Below the pieces are notes generated by a model. The model saw nothing but the letters and a program-made list of their open reading frames with translations. It was not told where the DNA came from and did no database searches. A DNA stretch of 64,000 bases from Streptomyces sp. CB02058 (lineage in GTDB: Bacteria; Actinomycetota; Actinomycetes; Streptomycetales; Streptomycetaceae). This document shows, piece by piece, positions 1 to 7,312 of the stretch. The stretch spans positions 186,001 through 250,000 of the forward strand of contig NZ_LIPG01000005.1 in NCBI RefSeq assembly GCF_001905505.1, given 5' to 3'. The number at the start of each line of letters is the position of its first letter. Positions within the stretch are counted from its first letter, which is position 1. A program made the translations under genes and the position numbers.

Positions 1-616
1 CCATCACACGGCCCGCCTCCTCCGCCAGGTCCCCGTCGCCCGGGTCCTGGTCGGTGTCCAGGCCGTCGAGCTCCTGGAGCGGCTGGTTCAGCCGGATGTG
101 GGCGATCAGGGACTGAAGGGCGCGCAGCGCCGCCGAGGCGGTGGAGCCCCAGTTGGAGAAGTACGAGAACTGCCACCACCACATGGCCTCGGCCGTGCGG
201 TCCGCCTCGTAGTGCGCGAGACCGTGCCCGAGGTCCGTGACCAGGTCGGCCAGGTCGTCGGAGATGCGGTGCGGCACGGGGGGCTTGCGGGGCTCGTACG
301 GGTCGAAGACCTCGGAGTAGACGTCGATCGGCTCCAGGAGCTCCGCGAAGCGCTCGCGCAGCCCGTCGGCGTCCGGCTCGGGACCCAGGTCCGGCTCGTA
401 GCGCTCGTCCGGGAGGATGTCCTCGTACGCGCCGAGTCTGCCGCCGGCCAGCAGCAGCTGGGAGACCTGGAGGAGCAGGACCGGGACCGCCTCTTCGGGC
501 TCCTCGGCCTTGGAGACCTCGCCGACCGCGACGATGAACGTCTTGATCTGGTCCGCGATCTGGACGGCGAAGTCGTCCGGGTCCTGCGTGACGGAGTTCA
601 GCGTGGCGTCAGACAT
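1..616 (-). CDS. DUF5063 domain protein (3' end outside window)
   Basis: The translation begins MSDATLNSVTQDPDDFAVQI and reads on without a stop to the left edge, about 205 codons, so the C-terminus is missing. It is acidic and mostly helical, with a tryptophan cluster (EAMWWWQFSYFSNWG) that I recognise from the DUF5063 family. These proteins sit next to recR in streptomycetes. The ATG at 616 is preceded on the minus strand by a good GGGAGG ribosome site 7-8 nt away. The gene lies downstream of recR on the same strand with an 83-bp gap, so it is probably the last gene of a ybaB-recR-DUF5063 unit. No catalytic motif is visible and the function is unknown. Confidence 0.8.
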   Translation of the reverse strand, partial: MSDATLNSVTQDPDDFAVQIADQIKTFIVAVGEVSKAEEPEEAVPVLLLQVSQLLLAGGRLGAYEDILPDERYEPDLGPEPDADGLRERFAELLEPIDVYSEVFDPYEPRKPPVPHRISDDLADLVTDLGHGLAHYEADRTAEAMWWWQFSYFSNWGSTASAALRALQSLIAHIRLNQPLQELDGLDTDQDPGDGDLAEEAGRVM

Positions 617-699
617 CGAGGGGACCTCCCGTGGGCACGGTCGCGAACGGTGGGTAGAACATAGCGCCGCCGACCGTGAAGCCACAGTCGGACGCCCGG

Positions 700-1299
700 T
701 CAGACATCGAGCAGCCGCCTCCCCTCGAAGGCGCGGCCGAGGGTGACCTCGTCCGCGTACTCGAGGTCGCCGCCCACCGGGAGTCCGCTGGCCAGGCGCG
801 TGACCCGCAGGCCCATCGGCTTGACCATCCTGGCGAGGTACGTCGCGGTGGCCTCGCCCTCCAGGTTGGGGTCCGTCGCGAGGATCAGCTCCGTGATGGA
901 GCCGTCCGCGAGCCGGGCCAGCAGCTCCCTGATGCGCAGGTCGTCGGGGCCGACGCCCTCGATCGGGCTGATCGCGCCGCCGAGCACGTGGTAGCGGCCC
1001 CGGAACTCACGGGTCCGCTCGATCGCGACGACGTCCTTCGGCTCCTCGACCACGCAGATGACCGTGCGGTCGCGGCGGGCGTCCCGGCAGATGCCGCACT
1101 GCTCCTGCTGCGCAACGTTGCCGCAGACCTCGCAGAAGCGGACCTTGTCCTTCACCTCGAGGAGGGCGTGGGCCAGACGGCGCACATCGGTGGGCTCGGC
1201 CTGGAGGACGTGGAAGGCGATCCGCTGCGCGCTCTTGGGACCGACGCCCGGCAGCCTGCCCAGCTCGTCGATGAGCTCCTGAACCACGCCTTCGTACAA
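700..1299 (-). CDS. recR: recombination mediator RecR
   Basis: RecR works with RecO and RecF to load RecA on gapped single-stranded DNA in the cytoplasm. The protein is 199 residues, the usual length. It has an N-terminal helix-hairpin-helix (ELGRLPGVGPKSAQR), a four-cysteine zinc finger (CEVC...CGIC) near residues 55-70, and a Toprim domain with the VVEEPKDVVAIE segment. The start is taken as the TTG at 1299, giving MYEGVVQELIDELGR, the conserved RecR N-terminus. A purine-rich GGAAAAAGGAAAGG site lies just upstream. Reading further upstream in the same frame would enter ybaB sequence and has no homology reason. It follows ybaB on the same strand with a hairpin between them. Confidence 0.97.
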   Translation of the reverse strand: MYEGVVQELIDELGRLPGVGPKSAQRIAFHVLQAEPTDVRRLAHALLEVKDKVRFCEVCGNVAQQEQCGICRDARRDRTVICVVEEPKDVVAIERTREFRGRYHVLGGAISPIEGVGPDDLRIRELLARLADGSITELILATDPNLEGEATATYLARMVKPMGLRVTRLASGLPVGGDLEYADEVTLGRAFEGRRLLDV

Positions 1300-1318
1300 C
1301 GGAACGCCTTTCCTTTTT

Positions 1319-1348
1319 CCTGCTCGTACCGTAGCCGGTACGAGCAGG
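1319..1348. promoter_or_regulatory. 13-bp perfect hairpin between ybaB and recR
   Basis: The arms CCTGCTCGTACCG (1319-1331) and CGGTACGAGCAGG (1336-1348) are perfect complements around a 4-nt loop. The structure lies 12 bp after the ybaB stop and just before the recR ribosome site on the same strand. No T-run follows in the minus direction. A partial terminator, an attenuator or an mRNA processing site could all explain it. Confidence 0.55.
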
Positions 1349-1360
1349 TAGCCACAGGGG

Positions 1361-1702
1361 TCAGAACGGGAGGCCCGGCATGGCGCCGCCGCCCAGACCC
1401 TGGGCCAGCGGGCCGAGCTTCTGCTGCTGGAGCTGCTGCGCGTTCTCGTTCGCCGCCTGGACGGCCGCGACCACGAGATCGGCGAGCGTCTCGGTGTCCT
1501 CCGGGTCCACGGCGCTCGGGTCGATGACCAGGGCACGGAGCTCGCCGGACCCGGTCACGGTCGCCTTCACGAGGCCACCGCCCGCCTGTCCCTCGACCTC
1601 GGTCCTGGCCAGTTCCTCCTGGGCCGCGGCAAGATCCTGCTGCATCTTCTGGGCCTGCTGGAGCAGCTGCTGCATGTTGGGCTGGCCACCACCGGGAATC
1701 AC
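1361..1702 (-). CDS. ybaB: YbaB/EbfC nucleoid-associated protein
   Basis: YbaB/EbfC proteins are small dimeric DNA-binding nucleoid proteins usually encoded next to recR and dnaX. The 113-residue product starts (GTG) VIPGGGQPNMQQLLQQAQKM. It has the Gln-rich helical N-terminus and the family core VEGQAGGGLVKATVTGSGELRALVIDP. The GTG at 1702 is chosen because GGAG lies 5 nt upstream; an in-frame ATG four codons earlier has no comparable site. The tail GLGGGAMPGLPF is flexible and Gly-rich, as in actinobacterial homologues. The recR neighbour supports the call. Confidence 0.95.
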   Translation of the reverse strand: MIPGGGQPNMQQLLQQAQKMQQDLAAAQEELARTEVEGQAGGGLVKATVTGSGELRALVIDPSAVDPEDTETLADLVVAAVQAANENAQQLQQQKLGPLAQGLGGGAMPGLPF

Positions 1703-2065
1703 GGTCACTCCTGGCATTTCGACAACGGATTGTTTCGGTATGCCGAGCCTACGTGCTCGCCGGACGCCTCGCCCCACCCGCAGGGGACCAACTCTTTCGG
1801 GTGAGTTCTGAAAGGCGCCTGGCGTGCTCCTATACCTGACCAGAGGCCGTGCACACCCGGGAATCCCGCGATTTCGACCCCATGGCCCACCATTCGGCGG
1901 TAGGAAGAGCATGCGTAGCCGTACCCATACGCACATCAAAGGTAACGCAGAGTTACACGGGTGGGGCCCCGGTCATATGCCGGAGATCCGTCCCTTCCGT
2001 GACAGAGAACCCGTGCCGGTCCCGCGTCGATACGCGCCGAACGCAGAGTGCAGAGGAGTGCCCCG
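1703..2065. other. divergent intergenic region, ybaB / SLATT gene
   Basis: This 363-bp stretch separates two divergent genes and should carry both promoters. I see no convincing gene. A small inverted repeat GTAAC-gcaga-GTTAC lies at 1942-1956, about 110 bp upstream of the plus-strand gene. A TATAGG-like -10 is visible on the minus strand near 1830, but no good -35 goes with it. Confidence 0.4.
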
Positions 2066-2854
2066 GTGAGTCAGCCGGAGATGCAGCCCGAAGGGCCGCC
2101 CCGCAAGGAGTCCGGCGCGGGACCCGGTGCCGGCACCGGAACCGAACGGTCCGCTTCGCGCTACGGTTCGGGCCCCCGGGACCTGACCGGCCGCGCCTTC
2201 CCCCTCGGCGACTGGGGCGAACCCGCGGAACGGCTCGACGAGCTCTACCGCTGGGTCGAGGCCGGCGCCCTGGAGACCGCCGACTGGTATCTCCGCGACC
2301 GCGTCCGCAAGCGGCGCACGGCCAGGCTGCTCCGCTTCGGCACCGCGGCCGGGGTGGTCGCGGGCGCGGCCCTCCCGCTGCTCGACCTGACCGGGGAACT
2401 GCACGGGTCGGCGGGCCTGGGCTATCTCTCGCTGCTGCTGGGCGCCGCCTGCATGGCCTGCGACCGGTACTTCGGGCTGACCTCGGGCTGGATAAGGAAT
2501 CTCGCGACGGCGCAGGCCGTGCAGCGGCGCCTCCAGGTGCTCCAGTTCGACTGGGCCTCCGAGTGCGTGCGGGAGATGCTCGGCCCGACGGAGGGCACGG
2601 CCAGCGAGGCCGCGGAACGGTGCCTGGGAGTGCTGCGCCGCTTCTCGGAGGACATCACCGAGCTGGTCCGCATGGAGACGGCGGACTGGATGGTGGAGTT
2701 CCGCGCCGGACCCGCGCCCATGGGGATGCAGTCACTGGTGTCCGGCGGGACGGGCGGCCGCCCCGAGCAGGGTTCCGCACCCGGCCGGCTCACGATGCCC
2801 TCGCTGACCCGGCCGAACATGCCGCGCCAGCGGCCCCCGGAGCCGCCCCGGTGA
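2066..2854 (+). CDS. SLATT-domain two-TM protein
   Basis: This 262-residue protein has a low-complexity N-terminus rich in Pro, Gly and Glu. A SLATT-like core follows at about residues 60-190: an amphipathic helix (LDELYRWVEAGALETADWYLRDRVRKRR), two adjacent hydrophobic segments (ARLLRFGTAAGVVAGAALPL and GYLSLLLGAACMAC), then RYFGLTSGWIRNLATA. SLATT proteins are two-TM predicted pore-forming effectors, usually next to nucleotide-sensing partners. No SLOG or CD-NTase partner is seen here, so this may be a housekeeping actinobacterial branch. The GTG at 2066 is chosen for AGGAG 7 nt upstream; an in-frame GTG at 2048 has no such site. Confidence 0.75.
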   Translation: MSQPEMQPEGPPRKESGAGPGAGTGTERSASRYGSGPRDLTGRAFPLGDWGEPAERLDELYRWVEAGALETADWYLRDRVRKRRTARLLRFGTAAGVVAGAALPLLDLTGELHGSAGLGYLSLLLGAACMACDRYFGLTSGWIRNLATAQAVQRRLQVLQFDWASECVREMLGPTEGTASEAAERCLGVLRRFSEDITELVRMETADWMVEFRAGPAPMGMQSLVSGGTGGRPEQGSAPGRLTMPSLTRPNMPRQRPPEPPR

Positions 2855-2941
2855 ACGGGGCGGGTCCGGGGGGCCACCGGTCCGGTCGGCGGCCGGTCCG
2901 CGAGGGAGCCGGCCGTCCTCCCGGGCCCGGAGGGCCGCCGG

Positions 2942-3592
2942 TCAGCTGAAGATGATCATCGAGCCCTGCGCGAGGCTGCGCGTGGCCGCCGCGTGCAGAC
3001 CCAGCCAGACGTGCCGCTCCCGGGCGAACGGATTGTCGTCGTACGGAACCGGGGCGGCCGGTTCCTCCAGGTCGGTCGGCCCGGCGGGCGGGAGCGGCGC
3101 GGCCGGCGGGTTGGCCGGGTCGATGCCGATGGACGGCGCGACGAACTCCAGCTCCCGCAGCAGACCGTGCGAGGAGCCCAGCGGCCCGCCGCCCTCCAGC
3201 AGTTGGTCGTCGGAGAGTGGATGGGGGAAGTCCAGCGGGACGTACGCCCCGGCGTGGTCGTAGTGCCAGACCAGGTGCGACTCCTGCGCGCTCTGCTCGA
3301 ACATCTCCAGCAACTGCTCGTAGTCCCCGCCGAGTTCGTCGACGGGGGTGACGGCGAGTCCGCTCAGCTGGAGCAGATAGGCGCGGCGCAGGAAGTGCAG
3401 CGCGTCGTAGTCGAAGCCGGCGACCGGGGCGACGTCCCCGGTGAGGCCCGGCATGTAGGCGTAGACGGGTACGGGCGGCAGCCCCGCCTCGGTCAACGCC
3501 TTGTCGTAGACGGCGATCTCTTCGGCGAACGGATTGTCGGGGCTGTGGCACAGCACATCGACGAGGGGGACCAGCCACAGGTCACAGGCCAC
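2942..3592 (-). CDS. conserved hypothetical protein
   Basis: I recognise this as a conserved streptomycete protein of unknown function. The core reads DLWLVPLVDVLCHSPDNPFAEEI, then KALTEAGLPPVPVYAYMPGL and FDYDALHFLRRAYLLQ. There is no signal peptide, TM segment or catalytic motif. The frame stays open upstream to 3667, but the extra residues (MACARGPGRITL...) look like translated leader. The GTG at 3592 gives VACDLWLVPLVDV, the likely true N-terminus. The mid-region HLVWHYDHAGAYVPLDFPHP is rich in His and aromatics. The gene is the last of a minus-strand block that starts with the GntR regulator. Confidence 0.65.
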   Translation of the reverse strand: MACDLWLVPLVDVLCHSPDNPFAEEIAVYDKALTEAGLPPVPVYAYMPGLTGDVAPVAGFDYDALHFLRRAYLLQLSGLAVTPVDELGGDYEQLLEMFEQSAQESHLVWHYDHAGAYVPLDFPHPLSDDQLLEGGGPLGSSHGLLRELEFVAPSIGIDPANPPAAPLPPAGPTDLEEPAAPVPYDDNPFARERHVWLGLHAAATRSLAQGSMIIFS

Positions 3593-3672
3593 GAAGTCTC
3601 GCTCTCCAACGGGTTCGTGCGGTGGTCGGGACAGCGTAATGCGACCGGGACCCCGCGCACAGGCCACGGGCA

Positions 3673-3770
3673 GGACGTGCGGTCCCCCTGGCCGGGACGT
3701 GCGGCCGGCCGCCGCGGCCGGGACGCACCGCCGCCCGCTCCTGGCCAGGACGTGCGGCCGGAACGTGCGG
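3673..3770. repeat. imperfect GGACGTGCGG direct repeats
   Basis: Copies of GGACGTGCGG(C/T) occur at 3673, 3695 and 3748, with a GGAACGTGCGGTC variant at 3760-3772. They lie between the GntR gene and the hypothetical gene, and the last runs into the GntR stop codon. Spacing is irregular (22, 53 and about 12 bp), so this is not a CRISPR. Confidence 0.5.
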
Positions 3771-4487
3771 TCAGCTCCCGTGGCCCGGGTGCGGGGGGTT
3801 TCCGGCCGCCAGCCGGTCCGCCCAGTTCAGCCCGTGCGCGTAGTAGTCGTCCAGCACCGCGCGCACGGCGGGGCCGTCGGCGGCCGTGATCGCCTCCACC
3901 AGCTCCTGGTGGCCGTTCCACAGCCAGTCGCGCACATCGGCGTCCCCGCGCAGGTACGGCACCGCGAAGACCCATGCCTGCATCCGCAGCCGTTGCAGGA
4001 AGTCGGTGATGTAGACGTTGCCGACGACCGCCCCGAGCTCGCGCCAGAACCGCAGGTCGTAGCCGATGAGGATGTCGAGGTCACCGCCGCGCGCCGCCCG
4101 CGCGGCCTCCTCGGCCCTGCGGCGTACGGAGACGAGGGCCGCGTGGTGCGCCCCGAGCAGGACGGGCGCCGATCCGGTCCCGTCGAAGATCCCCCGGAAC
4201 ACCCCGTCTATGACCAGGGCGCGCGCCTCCACCATCGACCGGTAGTCGGCGACGGTGAATTCGCGGACCCGGAAGCCGCGGTGCTGGTCCGATTCGAGCA
4301 GCCCCTGCGCGGAGAGGTCGAAGAGCGCTTCCCTGACGGGCGTCGCCGACACCCCGTACTGCTCGGCGATCTGCTTGACGGTGAACTCCACCCGCGGCTG
4401 CAGACGCCCCGCGAGCACCTCGTCACGCAGTGCGTCGGCGATCTGCTGCCGCAGCGTGCTGCGGGTCACACCTCCGCTCGCACCCAT
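3771..4487 (-). CDS. GntR-family transcriptional regulator (FadR/FCD type)
   Basis: The 238-residue protein has an N-terminal winged helix-turn-helix (TLRQQIADALRDEVLAG, then VKQIAEQYGVSATPVREALFDLSAQGLLE), the classic GntR signature. An all-helical FCD-like ligand domain follows, about residues 90-225, containing VEARALVIDGVFRG and GHQELVEAITAADGPAVRAVLDDYY with the usual acidic/His metal-site pattern. Such regulators sense small carboxylates and usually repress neighbouring genes. It lies 89 bp downstream of the class III aminotransferase on the same strand, so it may control that gene. The ligand cannot be told from sequence. Confidence 0.9.
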   Translation of the reverse strand: MGASGGVTRSTLRQQIADALRDEVLAGRLQPRVEFTVKQIAEQYGVSATPVREALFDLSAQGLLESDQHRGFRVREFTVADYRSMVEARALVIDGVFRGIFDGTGSAPVLLGAHHAALVSVRRRAEEAARAARGGDLDILIGYDLRFWRELGAVVGNVYITDFLQRLRMQAWVFAVPYLRGDADVRDWLWNGHQELVEAITAADGPAVRAVLDDYYAHGLNWADRLAAGNPPHPGHGS

Positions 4488-4576
4488 GACGCCCCTCCCC
4501 TTGTCGGCTCCGGGTCACCTTAAGCCAGGGGTGTGCCCGGTTCCGGGCACGGGGAGGGGGTCATGTCCCGTGTGGC

Positions 4577-5950
4577 CTACACGGTGTGTTCGTCGGCGAC
4601 CGAGAGGGCGGCGTCCAGGGCGGCGAGCCCCTCCTTCGCCTCCGCCTCCGAGATGTTGCAGGCGGGCACGACATGGGTGCGGTTCATGTTGATGAAGGGC
4701 CAGAGGCCGTTCCGCTTGCAGGCCGCGCCGAAGGCCGCCATCGGCGCGTTCGCCTCGCCGGTCGCGTTGTACGGCACCAGCGGCTCGCGGGTCTCCCGGT
4801 CCCGGACGAGCTCCAGCGCCCAGAACGCACCGAGCCCGCGGACCTCGCCGACGGACGGGTGGCGCTCGGCGATCTCGCGCAGACCGGGGCCGAGCACGTG
4901 CTCCCCGAGGTGTGCGGCGCTCTCGACGATCCGCTCCTCCTCCATGACCTTGATCGTGGCGACGGCGGCGGCGCAGGCGAGCGGGTGCCCGGAGTAGGTG
5001 AGTCCGCCGGGGTACGGGCGGGTCTCGAAGGTGGCGGCGATCTCGGCGCTGATGGCGACGCCACCGAGCGGCACGTAACCGGAGTTGACGCCCTTCGCGA
5101 ACGTCAGCAGGTCCGGTACGACCCCGTCGTGGTCGGCGGCGAACCACTTCCCGGTGCGCCCGAAGCCGGCCATCACCTCGTCCAGCACGAGGACGATCCC
5201 GTACCGGTCGCAGATCTCGCGGACGCCCGCGAGATAGCCGGGCGGCGGTGTCATGATGCCCGCCGTGCCGGGGATGGACTCCAGGACGACGGCCGCGACG
5301 GTCGCCGGACCTTCGAAGGCGATCGTGTCCTCAAGGTGCTGGAGGGCGCGGGCGCACTCCTCGGCCTCGGTCTGCGCGTAGAACGGGGAGCGGTAGAGGA
5401 ACGGCGCCCAGAAACGGACGACACCCGCCGAGCCGCTGTCCGACGCCCAGCGGCGCGGGTCGCCGGTGAGGTTGATCGCCGCGGCGGTGGCACCGTGGTA
5501 CGAGCGGTAGGCGGAGAGCGCCTTCGGGCGTCCGGTGTGCAGCCGGGCCATGCGGACGGCGTTCTCGACGGCCTCGGCGCCGCCGTTGGTGAAGAAGATC
5601 TTGTCCAGGTCGCCGGGGGTCCGTTCGGCGATGAGGCGTGCGGCCTCGGAGCGAGCCTCGACGGCGAAGGCGGGTGCGAACGTGGCCAGCCTGCCCGCCT
5701 GTTCCTGGATCGCGGCGACGACCGCGGGGTGCTGGTAGCCGATGTTGGTGAAGACGAGACCGCTGGTGAAGTCCAGGTAGCGGTTGCCGTCGTAGTCCCA
5801 GAAGTACGCCCCCTCGGCGCCGGCGACGGCGAGCGGGTCGATCAGGCCCTGGGCGGACCAGGAGTGGAACACGTGCGCGCGGTCGGCCGCTTTCACGGCC
5901 GCGCCGGCCGCGGAGTCGGCGTACGGGGCGCGAGAGGCATCGAGGGTCAT
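4577..5950 (-). CDS. PLP-dependent class III aminotransferase
   Basis: The 457-residue protein is a fold-type I transaminase of the aspartate-aminotransferase-family or omega-transaminase group. It shows the substrate-side FTNGGAEAVENAVRMAR, the cofactor segment SYHGATAAAINLTGDPRRW, VLVLDEVMAGFGRTGKWFA with the PLP-pyridine Asp, and the Schiff-base lysine in LLTFAKGVNSGYVPLGG. Cytoplasmic; the amino donor is unknown (beta-alanine, pyruvate and aromatic types share these motifs). The ATG at 5950 (MTLDASRAPYADSAA) is used; reading upstream would run through the divergent operator. The GntR regulator follows on the same strand. Confidence 0.9.
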   Translation of the reverse strand: MTLDASRAPYADSAAGAAVKAADRAHVFHSWSAQGLIDPLAVAGAEGAYFWDYDGNRYLDFTSGLVFTNIGYQHPAVVAAIQEQAGRLATFAPAFAVEARSEAARLIAERTPGDLDKIFFTNGGAEAVENAVRMARLHTGRPKALSAYRSYHGATAAAINLTGDPRRWASDSGSAGVVRFWAPFLYRSPFYAQTEAEECARALQHLEDTIAFEGPATVAAVVLESIPGTAGIMTPPPGYLAGVREICDRYGIVLVLDEVMAGFGRTGKWFAADHDGVVPDLLTFAKGVNSGYVPLGGVAISAEIAATFETRPYPGGLTYSGHPLACAAAVATIKVMEEERIVESAAHLGEHVLGPGLREIAERHPSVGEVRGLGAFWALELVRDRETREPLVPYNATGEANAPMAAFGAACKRNGLWPFINMNRTHVVPACNISEAEAKEGLAALDAALSVADEHTV

Positions 5951-6079
5951 GCGGCGAGCGTAGGCGGCGGGGCGGCCCGCCTTCCATGACCACTGTGTAT
6001 GGCGTGGGCCGCTCGGCTCGGCAGGGTGTCGGGTCCGGGCCGGCGGCCCTCCGCACGGTGCCGGGGACTCCCCCATTGA

Positions 6080-6112
6080 CAGCATGCTGCCATCATGACA
6101 GCCTTCTGTCAT
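6080..6112. promoter_or_regulatory. palindromic operator, aminotransferase / DJ-1-MarR divergent promoter
   Basis: Two inverted repeats lie in the 205-bp divergent region: CAGCATGCTG (6080-6089) and ATGACAG-CCTT-CTGTCAT (6095-6112), 7+4+7 perfect. A TTGACA match to a -35 box sits at 6076-6081. The 18-bp palindrome is the size of a MarR operator, and a MarR gene lies in the plus-strand unit, so autoregulation is likely. Confidence 0.6.
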
Positions 6113-6155
6113 AAGCCTTCCAACGAGGTCAGCGTTCCGTTCACCGGAGGTCACC

Positions 6156-6767
6156 ATGACCAGCACGACCGTTCACCTGGCCGTCTACGACACCTTCGCC
6201 GACTGGGAGCCGGGCTTCGCCACGGCGCATCTCACCCAGCACGGCCACACGGTGCGGACCGTCGGCCCCACCACCGCGCCGGTCACCACCATGGGCGGGC
6301 TCCGCGTCCAGCCCGACCTCGCGCTGGACGAGCTGGACCCCCGCGGGAGTTCGCTGCTCCTCCTCACCGGTGCCTCCCTCTGGGACAACGGCGACGACCT
6401 CGCCCCCTTCGCCCGCGCCGCGCGGACCTTCCTGGACGCGGGTGTGCCGGTCGCGGCCATCTGCGGGGCGACGGCTGGGCTGGCCCGCGAAGGGCTGCTC
6501 GACGACCGGCGCCACACGAGCGCGGTGTCCTTCTACCTCGCGGCCACGGGGTACACGGGCGGCGCGCACTACATCGAGGCCGACGCGGTGACGGACACCG
6601 GCGGGGTGTCCCGCGGCGCCCTCGTCACGGCGGGGCCGACCGAGCCGGTCGCCTTCGCCCGCGAGATCCTCGGACTGCTCGGGGTGTACGAGCCGAAGAA
6701 GCTGGACGCCTGGTACCGCCTCTTCCACGACTCGGACCCGAGCGCCTACGAGGTGCTCCAGGGATGA
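6156..6767 (+). CDS. DJ-1/PfpI family protein (GATase1-like)
   Basis: The 203-residue protein begins MTSTTVHLAVYDTFADWEPG and has the DJ-1/PfpI alpha/beta fold. The nucleophile elbow is VPVAAICGATAGLAREGLL, with Cys at the expected place after the strand. The middle segment LLLTGASLWDNGDDLAPFARAARTFLDAG is typical of the ThiJ/PfpI group. Members include glyoxalases, chaperone-deglycases and amidases, so the reaction stays open. The start has a strong CGGAGGT site. The stop overlaps the MarR start (ATGA), so both are co-transcribed and translationally coupled. This arrangement suggests a stress-responsive enzyme and its repressor. Confidence 0.88.
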   Translation: MTSTTVHLAVYDTFADWEPGFATAHLTQHGHTVRTVGPTTAPVTTMGGLRVQPDLALDELDPRGSSLLLLTGASLWDNGDDLAPFARAARTFLDAGVPVAAICGATAGLAREGLLDDRRHTSAVSFYLAATGYTGGAHYIEADAVTDTGGVSRGALVTAGPTEPVAFAREILGLLGVYEPKKLDAWYRLFHDSDPSAYEVLQG

Positions 6768-7240
6768 GCTCCGGGAACCAGGACCACTTCAGCCGTACCG
6801 CGATCGGGGTGTTCCGGCTCAACGGCCGCTTCCTGTCCGTCGCCGAGGAACTGGCCGGTCCCGCCGGGCTCACGGCGGCCCGGTGGCAGGTGCTCGGCGC
6901 TGTGCTGACCGAGCCGCTCCCGGTGTCGGGGATCGCCCGCGCGATGGGGATCACCCGCCAGAGCGTCCAGCGGATCGCCGATCTGCTGGTGGCCCAGGGG
7001 CTCGCCGAGTACGTCGCGAACCCGGCCCACCGGCGGGCCAAACTGCTCCGCCCCACCGGGGAGGGCCGGGCGGCGGTGAGCCGGATAGGCCCCGCGCACG
7101 CGGACTTCGCGGAGCGGCTGGCCGAGGAGCTGGGCGAGGAGGAGTTCGCGCGGACCGTCCGGGTGCTGGAGCGGCTGGCGGAGGCGATGGACACCGTCAC
7201 CTCGGCGGCCGGGCGGACGCCGGAAGGCACCGGGGACTGA
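6764..7240 (+). CDS. MarR-family transcriptional regulator
   Basis: The 158-residue protein contains a winged helix: GLTAARWQVLGAVLTEPLPVSGIARAMGITRQSVQRIADLL, followed by the wing LVAQGLAEYVANPAHRRAKLLRPTGEGR. It also has the helical dimerisation ends seen in MarR proteins. MarR dimers bind 16-20 bp palindromes and release them on ligand or thiol modification; no Cys sensor is evident here. The ATG at 6764 overlaps the preceding DJ-1 stop. The palindrome at 6095-6112 in the promoter of this pair is the obvious operator. Confidence 0.92.
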   Translation: MSSGNQDHFSRTAIGVFRLNGRFLSVAEELAGPAGLTAARWQVLGAVLTEPLPVSGIARAMGITRQSVQRIADLLVAQGLAEYVANPAHRRAKLLRPTGEGRAAVSRIGPAHADFAERLAEELGEEEFARTVRVLERLAEAMDTVTSAAGRTPEGTGD

Positions 7241-7312
7241 GGGGGGCAGCCGCGCCGGGCGCCGCTATTCTCGACCACGGTCTTCCATGACCGAACGGGG
7301 GAGGAAGCGCAC

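Noticed and set aside
3673..3772. GGACGTGCGG repeats as CRISPR or iteron array
   Set aside because: Only four short copies with irregular spacing and no spacer pattern or replication gene.
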